Assembly (NCBI RefSeq): GCF_000426705.1
Contig: NZ_KE384556.1
Location: forward strand, 180,876-244,875
Direction of reading: 5' to 3'
Source of the DNA: Spirochaeta cellobiosiphila DSM 17781
GTDB lineage: Bacteria; Spirochaetota; Spirochaetia; DSM-17781
Length of the DNA: 64,000 nucleotides
Shown: positions 33,183-42,614 of the stretch, piece by piece
Layout: every line of letters begins with the position of its first letter
Position numbering within the stretch: the first letter of the stretch is position 1
Position numbers and translations under genes: made by a program
The notes under the pieces: model-generated
Databases searched by the model: none
What the model was told of the DNA's origin: nothing
The model's input: the letters and a program-made list of their open reading frames with translations, nothing else

Positions 33183-34298
33183 CTATTTGATGACCGTATA
33201 AGGATCCACATAAGGTAAGTCAAAGACTTCAGCTACATCAGGATAAGTAACCTGTCCCTTATAGATATTAAGCCCCTTCATTAATCCGGGATTATCCAAT
33301 AGGGCTTTTTCAAATCCCTTATCAGCTATCTCTAAACCATAATGTAAGGTAGAAGAAGTTAAAGCCTGAGTAGCAGTTCGGGCGACACCACCTGGCATAT
33401 TCGTTACACAGTAATGAATGATGTTTTCCACTTTATAAGTAGGTTCATCATGTGTGGTTGGTTTTGCTGTTTCAATACAGCCCCCTTGATCGACGTCCAC
33501 ATCAACGATAACAGCCCCTTTTTTCATGAGCTTTAACTGATCCTTTGTCACAAGACGGGGAGCTTTCGCTCCGGGAATCAATACAGCCCCAATCAGGACA
33601 TCAGCCTTTTGAATCATTTCTTCAATGGTTGCTTCTGTGGAATACAGGGTATTAATACGACCAAAATATAATTGATCCAGATAGGCCAAACGTTTGGCAT
33701 TAATGTCCAGTATGGTAACATTAGCTCCGAGACCCATGGCAATCTGAGCGGCATTTGTCCCTACCACACCACCACCTAAGATAACGATATCACCTCTAGG
33801 GACACCAGGGACACCACCCAAGAGAACCCCTCGTCCTCCAAAATGTTTTTCCAGGTACTTAGCCCCTTCCTGAACACTAAGTCTTCCAGCGATCTCACTC
33901 ATAGGCCGTAGACAGGGAAGGGATCCATCAGGCCCTTCGATAGTCTCATAGGCGATAGCCTTAGCTCCTGAGTTAATGAGTCCTTGAGTCTGCTCAAGAT
34001 CTGCCGCCAAGTGAAGGTAAGTAAACAGAATCTGTCCTTTTTCCAACATGGCGATCTCATCAGCCTGGGGTTCTTTGACTTTAATAATCATATCGCTATT
34101 ATGAAAAACATTTTCCCTTGCTTCTGCAATGGAAGCTCCTGCTTCAATGTATTCCTGATCAGTATATCCAGCTCCCCTACCAGCACCAGCCTCCATTAAG
34201 ACCTGATGTCCATGTCGGATATAATCCTTAACACAGGAGGGAGTTAATCCTACACGGTATTCATGAGTTTTGATTTCTCTAACGCATCCGATCCTCAT
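33183..34298 (-). CDS. ald: Alanine dehydrogenase
   Basis: 371 residues, standard length. MRIGCVREIKTHEYRVGLTP at the start, MIIKVKEPQ with the substrate Lys, YLHLAAD with the catalytic His, the nucleotide-binding VILGGGVVGTNAAQIAMGLG and NMPGGVARTAT. It interconverts alanine and pyruvate plus ammonia with NAD. The ATG at 34298 follows AGGAG; an upstream in-frame ATG at 34349 has no ribosome site and would add 17 unrelated residues. Single gene, divergent from the cyclase-like gene. Confidence 0.95.
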   Translation of the reverse strand: MRIGCVREIKTHEYRVGLTPSCVKDYIRHGHQVLMEAGAGRGAGYTDQEYIEAGASIAEARENVFHNSDMIIKVKEPQADEIAMLEKGQILFTYLHLAADLEQTQGLINSGAKAIAYETIEGPDGSLPCLRPMSEIAGRLSVQEGAKYLEKHFGGRGVLLGGVPGVPRGDIVILGGGVVGTNAAQIAMGLGANVTILDINAKRLAYLDQLYFGRINTLYSTEATIEEMIQKADVLIGAVLIPGAKAPRLVTKDQLKLMKKGAVIVDVDVDQGGCIETAKPTTHDEPTYKVENIIHYCVTNMPGGVARTATQALTSSTLHYGLEIADKGFEKALLDNPGLMKGLNIYKGQVTYPDVAEVFDLPYVDPYTVIK

Positions 34299-34399
34299 TT
34301 CTGCTCCTTTCCAGGGTATTATTGTAATTCCTAAAGGAAGGTTAGCCAAGAGAGTTGAAATCGTTTATACTAGGTCTCAACGAAGAAGAGGTGACATGA

Positions 34400-35893
34400 A
34401 TGAAATCCTTAGCCATGTATACAGTTAAAACCAGTGCTTACGAACTCTTTACCTACCTTTGTGATCTGATTATATCAGGAAAAGTAGAAAACTTTAAGCA
34501 GATAGAAAACCATATTGCCACTCTCCCCCATGATAAGAGACGTACTTTTGCCGCTCAAAAGGCATTTGCGATACTCAAAAGTCATAGTTGGGGATTTTTC
34601 AAGGAACTAGATCCTGTTCATTATCCACGTATGTGGCAGATGCTGGTCATTCCCTCAAAGGAATATCCCGGAACAGGAATGCTTAAACGAAACATGACCA
34701 TAACCAGTTTATTCTGCGGTCTTATTGACATTCATGGATACACCAGTTTTTGTCAGAAGGCGGGAAAGAACATTAGTCTACTCAAATTACTTGATGAAGT
34801 AATTCAACATGATATTAGTAAAATAGCTCAGACGAATGATGTGATAACCCAAAGAGCCCGGGGTGATGAAATCATCCTTATTGGATCACGGGCAGGTTCT
34901 GTTTTGAAAACAGTTCTGGATATCGCCGATTATTTTCAGAAGAAAAAAGTCATTAATCCAAAATCCCTTTCAGAGGCTCGTATGGGTCAGAGGTTAGTTC
35001 TCCCCAAGCTGGCTATATCCGCCGGAGTAACTGGGGGCCAAAAGTATACTCCCCTTATTATCACAGCCGATGGGGATGTATCAGGTCATCTTTTAAACTC
35101 CGCAGCCCGTCTCCAGACCAGGGCTAACAAGCAAGCTCCCCATACAACGAATATTTTACTGTCCAGCCATGTTCATATGGCTTTAAAGAAAGAAATAGAA
35201 GCTGGTCACAAACCAGAATGGAGTTCGGATATCTTCTTCTGGAATGCCGGTCAGGTCAGCTTTAAAGGAACCAGAGTATGGGTCTATGAAATGGTACTAT
35301 CAGAAGAAGGTCAGTATAAACGGAAGTTAAAGGAATCCATTGATGAACTCCTGCTTTCACTCAAGAAGGAACAATGGGAAGGCAAGATCTTCATCTCCCT
35401 TTTGAGTCTAATATCCCGTACTGTCCGCGCGCAAGGTCCTTTTAACTATACAGATCCCCGATCAGGATTAAAATTCAAATATACCGACCTCATCTATAAA
35501 TGCGAAGAGGCTATGCTCTTATTTATGTCCAGGAAGCAATTCATACTGGCTATCGAACAATTACAGGAGATAGCGGAAATCATGGATAGTATTGAGACCT
35601 TTGATGGAACGGTTCGGGAATACACCAGGGAAATTCTGCCCAAATATCTCATGCTTGGCCAGCATTTCCGAGCCTCTTTAGAGGAGATACTAGAAGATAA
35701 GATTGAATTCATCCTTCCTGTTAGGGTCAGGGAAATCTACAAAAAGACAGAAAAGGCCTACAAAACCTATAAGCACATCCGGGAGGATGCCTTCAATAAT
35801 CCCGAGTTAGGGAATAAACAAGCTCTCTGGAATAAAGGGATTAGTCTGCATACCCAGGAGCTTGAATTGGAAATCTACTCAGGAAAACGTTAA
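34400..35893 (+). CDS. Class III nucleotide-cyclase-like protein, divergent
   Basis: 497 residues. About 105-295 has the layout of an adenylate/guanylate cyclase domain: LFCGLIDIHGYTSFCQ (first metal Asp), QRARGDEIILIG (second metal Asp), LAISAGVTGG and GDVSGHLLNSAARLQ (the transition-state Asn and Arg). Substrate-selecting residues are not clear. The flanking N-terminal 100 and C-terminal 200 residues are helical and unrecognised, with no membrane helix. It could make a cyclic nucleotide or be a non-catalytic sensor. The stop overlaps that of the convergent Hsp70 gene. Confidence 0.65.
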   Translation: MKSLAMYTVKTSAYELFTYLCDLIISGKVENFKQIENHIATLPHDKRRTFAAQKAFAILKSHSWGFFKELDPVHYPRMWQMLVIPSKEYPGTGMLKRNMTITSLFCGLIDIHGYTSFCQKAGKNISLLKLLDEVIQHDISKIAQTNDVITQRARGDEIILIGSRAGSVLKTVLDIADYFQKKKVINPKSLSEARMGQRLVLPKLAISAGVTGGQKYTPLIITADGDVSGHLLNSAARLQTRANKQAPHTTNILLSSHVHMALKKEIEAGHKPEWSSDIFFWNAGQVSFKGTRVWVYEMVLSEEGQYKRKLKESIDELLLSLKKEQWEGKIFISLLSLISRTVRAQGPFNYTDPRSGLKFKYTDLIYKCEEAMLLFMSRKQFILAIEQLQEIAEIMDSIETFDGTVREYTREILPKYLMLGQHFRASLEEILEDKIEFILPVRVREIYKKTEKAYKTYKHIREDAFNNPELGNKQALWNKGISLHTQELELEIYSGKR

Positions 35894-37272
35894 GAGCTTT
35901 TCCTGTTGTAATCCATAATAGCCAAGCCGGAAGCTATACTATTGAAGGGGGAATAGGATTCTATCTTGCCAGGAAAATTTGAATCCAGAAGGTCTTGTAT
36001 CATAGGGATTTGACTTGATCCGCCTGTACAGACCACACGATCGATCTGATCTGCCCTTACATTTACATCCTTTAGGAAATCCACTATGAGAGTCTGTATC
36101 TCGTTACTTAGTGGTTCCAGAATTTTCTTAAAGTCCTCCTTGGTCAGGGTTATGTTCAGATCAATCTCTTCCATCTCCAACTGAACAGAGTCCTGTTTAG
36201 ATAAGGCCACTTTGGCTTGCTCTATTCGCTTTAACAGGGAAAAGGATCCATTATTCCTGATCAATTTGGTTAAACGGGTCAAAGGTTCCACAGCTTCCGG
36301 TGTGGTCATGGCCCCTTCATTGATCGGCTCCATATACTTGGGGAGTGTCAAAAGGTGAGTGCTTTGCCAGTTGAGAATATTATCGGTGTATTCACCAAAG
36401 GGAAAGGGATACATCTTGTCACTTCCCTTTGACAAGCGCAGTTCCAGCCCCTGTCCAATATGGGGGAATACGATGGTTTTGAAGAGTTCATGATCAATAT
36501 AATCCCCTGCTTTAGGCAAACCAGCGGATCCTAAAACTCTAGGTTTGTCCTGATCCATTTGGAGTACACAGAGGTCTAAAGTCCCTCCTCCAAAATCAAA
36601 GACGAATACCCTTTCCCCTTCTTTGACTTTATTAGTATGGAAGTAGCTGGCGGCAGCGCCCAGCGGTTCATAAACATATTCCTGTTTTCCTTCCCGCACA
36701 TTAGACCAGGCATAGTTCATACGTTCTATGGCAGTGGTATTACTATCTTCATGATCACCGGCATAGACAACGGGTCGTCCTACAGTAAAGCTTGTAGCTT
36801 CATGAATCTGATGTTCTGTACATTCCTGTATATAATTGAATATGAGAGTAAGAAGGGCTTCCAGACGGAAGTTCTTTTCGAAGACTTGAAAACGTTGTTC
36901 CCCTTTCATTCCCAGGTATCCCTTTAAACTGGCAAAGAGCCTTCCCGGCTGATTGGCATCCACATAGGCATGGATATCTGTAGTGATGGTCCGTTCCCTT
37001 TCTTCAAAATGATCCCGGTCCATCTCTCCCATGTGTACTTGTATGATACCGATATTCTTCTTTTTTAATTGAATCCGACGGCCTCTGTTGTCATCTAAGT
37101 AGGTTGATAAAGCTTTGGATCCGACAGTGGGTACATATTCTCGGCTTAGATATAAGGCTGAAGGCATAACGCTTTTATCCCCATCTAAGGGTATATAAGT
37201 AATATCCTTGCCATCATAGAGGGCTAAGGTTGAATTAGAATTACCAAAATCAAGTCCGATTCCGATTTTCAT
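35890..37272 (-). CDS. Hsp70-family chaperone-like protein (YegD-type)
   Basis: 460 residues with actin-fold ATPase motifs: IGIGLDFGNSNSTLAL (phosphate 1), TVGRPV, YEPLGAAASYF, VFVFDFGGGTLDLCVL (phosphate 2) and VVCTGGSSQIPMIQDLL (adenosine motif). It stops after the nucleotide-binding domain, lacking the substrate-binding domain and lid of DnaK, as in E. coli YegD. Role unknown, perhaps specialised protein binding. The ATG at 37272 follows GGAGAG; MERP in front would begin inside that ribosome site. Divergent from asd. Confidence 0.85.
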   Translation of the reverse strand: MKIGIGLDFGNSNSTLALYDGKDITYIPLDGDKSVMPSALYLSREYVPTVGSKALSTYLDDNRGRRIQLKKKNIGIIQVHMGEMDRDHFEERERTITTDIHAYVDANQPGRLFASLKGYLGMKGEQRFQVFEKNFRLEALLTLIFNYIQECTEHQIHEATSFTVGRPVVYAGDHEDSNTTAIERMNYAWSNVREGKQEYVYEPLGAAASYFHTNKVKEGERVFVFDFGGGTLDLCVLQMDQDKPRVLGSAGLPKAGDYIDHELFKTIVFPHIGQGLELRLSKGSDKMYPFPFGEYTDNILNWQSTHLLTLPKYMEPINEGAMTTPEAVEPLTRLTKLIRNNGSFSLLKRIEQAKVALSKQDSVQLEMEEIDLNITLTKEDFKKILEPLSNEIQTLIVDFLKDVNVRADQIDRVVCTGGSSQIPMIQDLLDSNFPGKIESYSPFNSIASGLAIMDYNRKSS

Positions 37273-37286
37273 TGGTCTCTCCATAT

Positions 37287-37363
37287 GGGGCTAATTTTGC
37301 AAAGGAACTAGATTAGAAAATAATCGTAAAAATGTCATTATCTTTTTCCCTAACTTTAGCCCC
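37287..37363. promoter_or_regulatory. Split inverted repeat GGGGCTAA...TTAGCCCC between hsp70-like and asd
   Basis: GGGGCTAA at 37287-37294 and its reverse complement at 37356-37363, 61 bases apart, mark the two ends of the divergent promoter region. Each could be one half-site for a regulator serving both genes. Confidence 0.3.
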
Positions 37364-37427
37364 TCTTTACAATTTTGGCCACATGGTATACTTGTATGTT
37401 TAAACTAATGCTAAAGAGGATAAAGGT

Positions 37428-38534
37428 ATGCTGAAGGTTGGGTTCATAGGCTGGCGAGGAATGGTCGGTTCTGTTCTTATGAATAGAATGCAGGAAGAGA
37501 GGGATTTTGAAGGTATAGAGAGTTATTTCTTTACCACATCTCAAACAGGGCAAAAAGCTCCCGAATATGGACAAACAGGACCTGATACCTTGATTGATGC
37601 TCATAGTATTGAAGCTTTAGCAAAGATGGATGTTTTGGTGGTCTGCCAGGGGGGAAGTTATACGGAAAAAGTTCATCCCCAACTTCGTCAGTCAGGCTGG
37701 CAGGGATATTGGATTGATGCGGCATCTACCCTAAGAATGAAGGATAATTCCCTCATTATTTTAGATCCTGTTAATTTAAATGTGATTAAAGAAGGCCTTC
37801 AAAAGGGCGTTAAAGACTATATTGGCGGGAATTGCACCGTAAGTTTGATGCTTATGGGCTTGGGGGGATTGTTCCAAAAGGACATGATTGAATGGGTCAC
37901 TAGTATGACCTATCAAGCGGCCAGTGGTGCAGGAGCCAGGAACATGAAGGAACTTATCAGCCAAATGAAGACCCTTGGCCAGGTGGCAGGTGATCTTCTG
38001 GATCCTTCCAGTGCCATTTTGGAACTAGATAAGGTCATTACCCAGACTATGCGCAGTAAGGATTTTCCAATAGAACAATTTGGTGCCCCTTTAGCGGGAA
38101 GTGTCCTCCCCTGGATCGACAAGGAAATGGAAAATGGCCAAAGTAAGGAAGAATGGAAAGGGCAGGCAGAAACGAATAAGATTCTGGGACGAAGTCCTAT
38201 TATCCCTGTAGACGGGATATGTGCCCGTATTGGCTCCATGCGATGCCATTCTCAGGCGATAACCCTGAAGCTAAGGAAGGATTATCCCCTTGATGAGATC
38301 GAATCTATTATAGAGGAAGCTAATCCTTGGTCAAAGGTGATTCCTAACACTAAAGAAGATTCTCTTAAATATCTAACACCCACAGCCGTATCAGGAACCC
38401 TGGAAGTTCCTGTAGGACGATTACGTAAAATGAATATGGGGCCTGAGTTCCTGTCAACATTCACAGTAGGAGATCAATTATTGTGGGGTGCGGCAGAACC
38501 TCTTAAACGTATGTTATCCCTGCTTAAAGGTTAA
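37428..38534 (+). CDS. asd: Aspartate-semialdehyde dehydrogenase
   Basis: 368 residues of the proteobacterial-type Asd: [18 protein letters not shown] (NADP fold), the catalytic Cys in [27 protein letters not shown] and [17 protein letters not shown]. It makes aspartate semialdehyde for lysine/diaminopimelate, threonine and methionine. AAAGAGG lies before the ATG. Single gene ending 3 bases short of a convergent chemoreceptor gene; no lysC or dap genes nearby. Confidence 0.95.
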   Translation: MLKVGFIGWRGMVGSVLMNRMQEERDFEGIESYFFTTSQTGQKAPEYGQTGPDTLIDAHSIEALAKMDVLVVCQGGSYTEKVHPQLRQSGWQGYWIDAASTLRMKDNSLIILDPVNLNVIKEGLQKGVKDYIGGNCTVSLMLMGLGGLFQKDMIEWVTSMTYQAASGAGARNMKELISQMKTLGQVAGDLLDPSSAILELDKVITQTMRSKDFPIEQFGAPLAGSVLPWIDKEMENGQSKEEWKGQAETNKILGRSPIIPVDGICARIGSMRCHSQAITLKLRKDYPLDEIESIIEEANPWSKVIPNTKEDSLKYLTPTAVSGTLEVPVGRLRKMNMGPEFLSTFTVGDQLLWGAAEPLKRMLSLLKG

Positions 38535-38537
38535 TAA

Positions 38538-40616
38538 CTAGTATTTTGACTGTGCCAATAAAAGCTGTTCCTGTTGATTGGTGCGTAGCTGAAACTGCTT
38601 AACAACATTGGTTAGTTCCTCAGCTTGAGACGCCAACTCTTCAGAGGCAGCGGCCGATTCTTCTGCACTGGCTGTATTCCCCTGGGTTACTTGATCTATC
38701 TGACTGATACCCTTAGTGATATCCCTAATCTTTTCTGATTGATCTTTACTCATTTCAACAATACGATCCATGAGATCTGACATGAAGAGAGTGTCATCAA
38801 CAATGGAATCCAGATGTTTGGCTGTGATTTGGGCGGCTTCATCCCCTTGTTTGATTTTTTCTACAGTTTGTCTGACCATCTCAGAGATTTCTTTTACAGA
38901 CTGGGCACTTCTTTCTGCTAGACGACCAACCTCATCAGCGACAACACCAAAACCTTTTCCATATTTACCGGCACGAGCAGCCTCCACATTGGCATTGAGG
39001 GCCAATAGATTGATTTGAAAAGCGATGTCGTCAACGATCTTTACAACGCCATCGATGGCATCAGCAGATTCATTGATTTTGGTCATAACAGCGATTAATC
39101 CTGCCATATGTTCCTTCCCATTTACTGCATTATGGGAAGCCCCAGAGGCTTTGGATCGGGCTTGCTCTGCATTTGAGACATTTTCTATTGCATGACTTTC
39201 TAATTCATGAACAGATCCATTGATATCCTCTAAGGCACTAGCTTGCTCAGTAGCGCCCTGGCTTAAGTTTTGACTGGCCTGTGCTATCTGATTCGCTCCG
39301 GAACTTACTTGAGACGCAACTGTCCGGATGTTTTTCATAAGTTTATTGAGGGAATCACTCATAAAGCTCAAAGATTGCCCCAGAGCATCCCGTTCTGAGG
39401 CTAACTCGACATGGGAACGTAAATCTCCTTCTGCTATTTGATCCAGAATTTGGGATTTATACTTTAGTTCCTTGATCATTTGGGTTAAGGAGTTGGCCAG
39501 TTGGCCTAACTCGTCTTTTTGAGTGATATGAAGTTCGACATCCAGATCTCCCTCGGCAATAGAATCAGCAAACTCCATGCTTTTAACTGCGGCCTTGATT
39601 ATGTTCTGGGATGTGATGAAAACCAATGAGACTGTGATACCCAAAGCAAGTAAAGAGATAAAAAGATATAAGGTGGAGGTACCGGCAATATTCTTATATA
39701 AACCGGCTAATACTTCCTCAACCCTAGTATCCTGATAGCCTCTAAGCTGATCAACTGTATCGTGAAGTAATGAGAAGCTTTCTTGTACATCTATTAAGAG
39801 AGAAGCTATCTTTTGATTCTTGTTCAAAGTGGATTCCAGTAATTGAAAAGACCTAAGGCCTTCGGACTGCCACAAGTCATACTGATCATTAAAGGTTGAC
39901 ATCTCTATGGAATTAGCTAATCCCACCAGACGAAAACCTTCTGTTATCCGTTCTTTGGTTTGAGCGGAGTTGCTCATCCAGACTTTTTCCAACTCCTTCA
40001 ATTCTTGATCCGTACTTATAGCATCTGTTTGAATTTGGGCTAGATAAGCTTGATAAGCATCCCGATCTCCATTGATGATGAGGTTTGAAGCTTGTCTAAG
40101 AAGAGCTGTATCCAATTGATTATCCAGTGTCTCTCCTACCCTGTCTATCACATCCCGCATGGTCAGGAAGGCTTGAGAGGAAGAAGCCATAGCTTTTTCC
40201 CGCTCAGTATTGCTTTGGGCCGTTTCTTCTACCAGTGTTAAGACTTCCTTACTAAGGTTATCCCATAAGCTATAGTGTTCAAGGAAATCATTTAGTCCAG
40301 TCAGCATATCCGGCGAGAATCTCTGTCCAGGTTCCTGAATACGCTTTAGTGTTTGTTCACTATTTTCCAGATAATCCGCTTTATATTGTGATATTTTATC
40401 ACGATTTTCATCTTTGATAGCTTCTGTTAAGGCTAAGAGAGCCTGGTATCCATCTCTATCAGAATCAACCATCATGGTTTGATCTTGTTGAATAGAATTG
40501 GCTTGTACAACACTACTTTGTATATCCCGGAACCCTAAGACCCCCATCAGAAAAAGCAGAATAATGGCAGCTAAGGGGACACCTCCGAGGATGATAAACT
40601 TGGATCTTATTTTCAT
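38538..40616 (-). CDS. Methyl-accepting chemotaxis protein
   Basis: 692 residues: N-terminal membrane helix (about 6-28), a long helical periplasmic sensor of some 270 residues, a second membrane helix (about 303-325), two HAMP-like segments ([16 protein letters not shown] and [13 protein letters not shown]) and the conserved signalling hairpin [19 protein letters not shown] flanked by glutamine/glutamate methylation sites. It couples an external signal to CheA/CheW. No pentapeptide tether for CheR is seen. AGGAG precedes the ATG at 40616. It lies 92 bases downstream of a TetR gene on the same strand. Confidence 0.92.
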   Translation of the reverse strand: MKIRSKFIILGGVPLAAIILLFLMGVLGFRDIQSSVVQANSIQQDQTMMVDSDRDGYQALLALTEAIKDENRDKISQYKADYLENSEQTLKRIQEPGQRFSPDMLTGLNDFLEHYSLWDNLSKEVLTLVEETAQSNTEREKAMASSSQAFLTMRDVIDRVGETLDNQLDTALLRQASNLIINGDRDAYQAYLAQIQTDAISTDQELKELEKVWMSNSAQTKERITEGFRLVGLANSIEMSTFNDQYDLWQSEGLRSFQLLESTLNKNQKIASLLIDVQESFSLLHDTVDQLRGYQDTRVEEVLAGLYKNIAGTSTLYLFISLLALGITVSLVFITSQNIIKAAVKSMEFADSIAEGDLDVELHITQKDELGQLANSLTQMIKELKYKSQILDQIAEGDLRSHVELASERDALGQSLSFMSDSLNKLMKNIRTVASQVSSGANQIAQASQNLSQGATEQASALEDINGSVHELESHAIENVSNAEQARSKASGASHNAVNGKEHMAGLIAVMTKINESADAIDGVVKIVDDIAFQINLLALNANVEAARAGKYGKGFGVVADEVGRLAERSAQSVKEISEMVRQTVEKIKQGDEAAQITAKHLDSIVDDTLFMSDLMDRIVEMSKDQSEKIRDITKGISQIDQVTQGNTASAEESAAASEELASQAEELTNVVKQFQLRTNQQEQLLLAQSKY

Positions 40617-40708
40617 TTCTTTCTCCTGTGACAAGGGCCTTTGCTATAGATATCTAAGTAAAAGACTAATAGAGGAGATAGGGATTTTCAAAGAAAAGAA
40701 TATATATA

Positions 40709-41347
40709 TTATGCTTTAATGGCTGAAAGATAGATATCAAACATGGTGTTGATCATAATATCATTACTTTTAATATAACGCTCTTTTACCCAATCCTTCA
40801 TGAGGGCAATTTTCTGCATGGTTCCTTGCAACATGGTTAATATAGTTAGGGCTACATGTTCTGGCTCCCCTAGAGGGCGTAGGGATCCATCCTCAACACC
40901 TTCTTTGAGTATGCGCGCTATATCTGATACCAAACTGTCGATTATTTGATAACACTTGCTGGCCTCTTCTGTGGGAGGAACCTCTTCGTCAATAGAAAAG
41001 TCCAGAAAAAGGGTAAAGGTAAATTCATCAAAATGCTTATGATAGAAGTCTACTAATGCCCCTTTGAGAAATTCCATTTTCTCATAGGCTGTTCTGTTAT
41101 ACCCCTCCCAGGATTTCAATATTAGGTTTTTCATAAGCTGATAGGATTGGAGCATAATAACATAGGAGATATCTTCTTTACTGGCAAAGTAATGATAAAG
41201 TGTTCGACGACTCAATTCTGCCTGTTCTGCGATGTCCATCATAGTGGTGTTATGAAGGCCCTTAGTACTAAAGAGATATCTTGCGGCATTAATGATCTCT
41301 TGTATTCGTCGTTCTTTGTCTCTTTGCTTTCTTTCGGCTATTCCCAT
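40709..41347 (-). CDS. TetR-family transcriptional regulator
   Basis: 212 residues with an N-terminal helix-turn-helix (IINAARYLFSTKGLHNTTMM, then LSRRTLYHYFASKEDI) and a helical ligand-binding domain. It is divergent from a LolA-like gene whose promoter region contains a TTTATGA-N6-TCATAAA dyad, so it probably represses that gene and itself. In other genomes similar regulators control RND-type exporters linked to LolA-like proteins; no exporter of that class is adjacent here. The ligand is unknown. Confidence 0.88.
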   Translation of the reverse strand: MGIAERKQRDKERRIQEIINAARYLFSTKGLHNTTMMDIAEQAELSRRTLYHYFASKEDISYVIMLQSYQLMKNLILKSWEGYNRTAYEKMEFLKGALVDFYHKHFDEFTFTLFLDFSIDEEVPPTEEASKCYQIIDSLVSDIARILKEGVEDGSLRPLGEPEHVALTILTMLQGTMQKIALMKDWVKERYIKSNDIMINTMFDIYLSAIKA

Positions 41348-41435
41348 CCTACTAGCTATAACCTTGGAAGGAGAGTTCTGTCAAGGCGAAGGGCTAGTTC
41401 TCATTCTTCTATACTAGGCCCAACAAGGAGATTGA

Positions 41436-41455
41436 TTTATGATGGAACTCATAAA
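41436..41455. promoter_or_regulatory. Dyad TTTATGA-N6-TCATAAA, candidate TetR operator
   Basis: Perfect 7-base arms with a 6-base spacer lie in the TetR/LolA-like divergent region, 20 bases before the LolA-like ATG. Size and position suit a TetR dimer site. It overlaps a small 46-codon frame starting at 41439 that also has an AAGGAG in front. Confidence 0.45.
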
Positions 41456-41475
41456 CATTTTAGGAGCTCATATAC

Positions 41476-42243
41476 ATGTATCAATATATCAAGAGTGTCT
41501 TCCTCATAGGACTTATTTGTTTGAAGGGGCCTTTATTTGCTCTCAATGGAGAGGAAATTGCAAGACAATCCCTTAAAGCAGGACCGCGAATATCTAGTTA
41601 TGAGGCTCTCCAGATGGAAATCATAAAGCCAGATGCCAGTGTAGAATCTACGACCCTGGAAAAGTGGGTACAAAACTCGAAATCCGGTGCTTCAACTCTG
41701 ATGATTTTTCATACTCCTATAAGTCTGGCAAACACAAAATTTCTTCAAATACCAAAACCGGGTCTGGATGATCTGTGGCTGTTTCAACCTATCATTGAAA
41801 GAGTAAGTGCTCTTGATAAAAGCACTCGGGGAAAATCTTTTATGGGAACAGATTATTCTTACTATGACTGGGAAGACCAGGAATTGAACAGTAAAACTTA
41901 TGAATTAATGCGCGAGGAAGTTCATCAAGACTGGACTTGCTATGTTGTTAAGGAAATACCTATAGACCAGATCACAAGTCCCTACTCCCTGGTTATGACC
42001 TGGTATGATAAAAGGTCCTTTTATCCTGTGTATAGAGAATTCTATGATAAAGAGAATAACCTTTTAAAGACCTTTAGCGTTAATAATCTCGAACAGATAT
42101 CAGGCTATTGGACGGCTATTGATAGTAATATTGTGAATCACAACACTGGGCATATGACGGTTATATCCCAATTAAAAATCATTTACGATGAAAACTTTGA
42201 CCCTAGTATGTTCACTAAGGATTACCTGGAGAAAAGTAAATAA
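41476..42243 (+). CDS. LolA-like outer-membrane lipoprotein-sorting protein
   Basis: 255 residues with a signal peptide (to about residue 23) and the layout of the PF17131-type LolA-like proteins: GEEIARQSLKAG near the mature start, a central LWLFQPIIERVSALDKSTRGKSFMGTDYSYYDW segment (given here only to mark residues about 109-140), DWTCYVVKEIP and a final YDENFDPSMFTKDYLE. Homologues are usually encoded next to an RND/MMPL transporter; here none follows. Periplasmic and probably binds a lipid or lipoprotein. AGGAG precedes the ATG by 9 bases. Divergent from the TetR gene. Confidence 0.8.
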   Translation: MYQYIKSVFLIGLICLKGPLFALNGEEIARQSLKAGPRISSYEALQMEIIKPDASVESTTLEKWVQNSKSGASTLMIFHTPISLANTKFLQIPKPGLDDLWLFQPIIERVSALDKSTRGKSFMGTDYSYYDWEDQELNSKTYELMREEVHQDWTCYVVKEIPIDQITSPYSLVMTWYDKRSFYPVYREFYDKENNLLKTFSVNNLEQISGYWTAIDSNIVNHNTGHMTVISQLKIIYDENFDPSMFTKDYLEKSK

Positions 42244-42249
42244 ACAATG

Positions 42250-42276
42250 ACTCTTGAGAAAGAAATTCTTAAGAGT
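42250..42276 (+). terminator. Hairpin after the LolA-like gene
   Basis: ACTCTTGAGAA (42250-42260) and TTCTTAAGAGT (42266-42276) form an 11-bp stem with one G-T pair. The downstream T content is low, so it is a probable weak terminator. Confidence 0.5.
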
Positions 42277-42320
42277 TATTCGATAAAAATATCTAAAATG
42301 ACTAGTCAAAACTTTATAAA

Positions 42321-42340
42321 AGTGTAGTATATACTTCACT
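42321..42340. promoter_or_regulatory. Near-perfect 20-base palindrome
   Basis: AGTGTAGTATATACTTCACT is symmetrical except for one T-T position. It lies about 100 bases upstream of the putative RNA gene at 42440-42600 in a gene-free stretch and may be an operator. Confidence 0.4.
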
Positions 42341-42439
42341 ATGGCGTAACTTTACACACTATGTGCAATTCATACGCTATATTGAGAAATAGTTCAACTT
42401 GCCCTAGTGGTTGAGGGTATGGGGGACTATAATAGAACT

Positions 42440-42600
42440 AGGTATATATCGCCTCACGTTTAAAGCTGGCCTTCTCCGCCCGGCTGTTGAGTTTGTCATA
42501 GTTATCGCTATGTGTGAGGTGATGTTATATAACTCATAGTCTTGTTAAGACCATGAGCCAAAACACGCTTAAGGCTGCCTCTGTCAGGGGCAGCCTTTTT
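42440..42600 (+). ncRNA. Putative structured RNA, unassigned family
   Basis: A TATAAT at 42428-42433 predicts a transcript beginning near 42440. CGCCTCAC (42450-42457) pairs with GTGAGGTG (42514-42521), extended outward by A-T pairs. Inside are hairpins GCTGG/CCGGC (42465-42469 with 42480-42484) and CATAG/CTATG (42497-42501 with 42508-42512), making a three-way junction. A further hairpin CTCAT-a-GTCTT/AAGAC-c-ATGAG (42533-42557) and an intrinsic terminator follow. No frame of note runs through it. I see no tmRNA, RNase P or SRP signature motif. A divergent 6S-like RNA is possible. Confidence 0.55.
42571..42600 (+). terminator. Strong intrinsic terminator of the putative RNA
   Basis: AAGGCTGCC (42571-42579) pairs with GGCAGCCTT (42589-42597) around a 9-base loop, ending in TTTTT. 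It faces rightward, while the next gene runs leftward, so it must end a rightward transcript that has no protein gene within 320 bases. Confidence 0.85.
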
Positions 42601-42614
42601 ACGTTTATTTAAGA

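Noticed and set aside
35494-35712. Leftward short frame within the cyclase-like gene
   Set aside because: Ser-rich shadow translation with no start signal.
40617-40708. Flagellar sigma-28 promoter for the chemoreceptor gene
   Set aside because: I could not find TAAA-N15-GCCGATAA or a close variant on the minus strand.
42340-42600. Possible tmRNA, RNase P RNA or SRP RNA
   Set aside because: No CCA end or tag-peptide frame, no GAGGAAAGTCC-type RNase P core, and no GGAA tetraloop region of SRP RNA was seen. It is kept as an unassigned RNA; 6S remains open.
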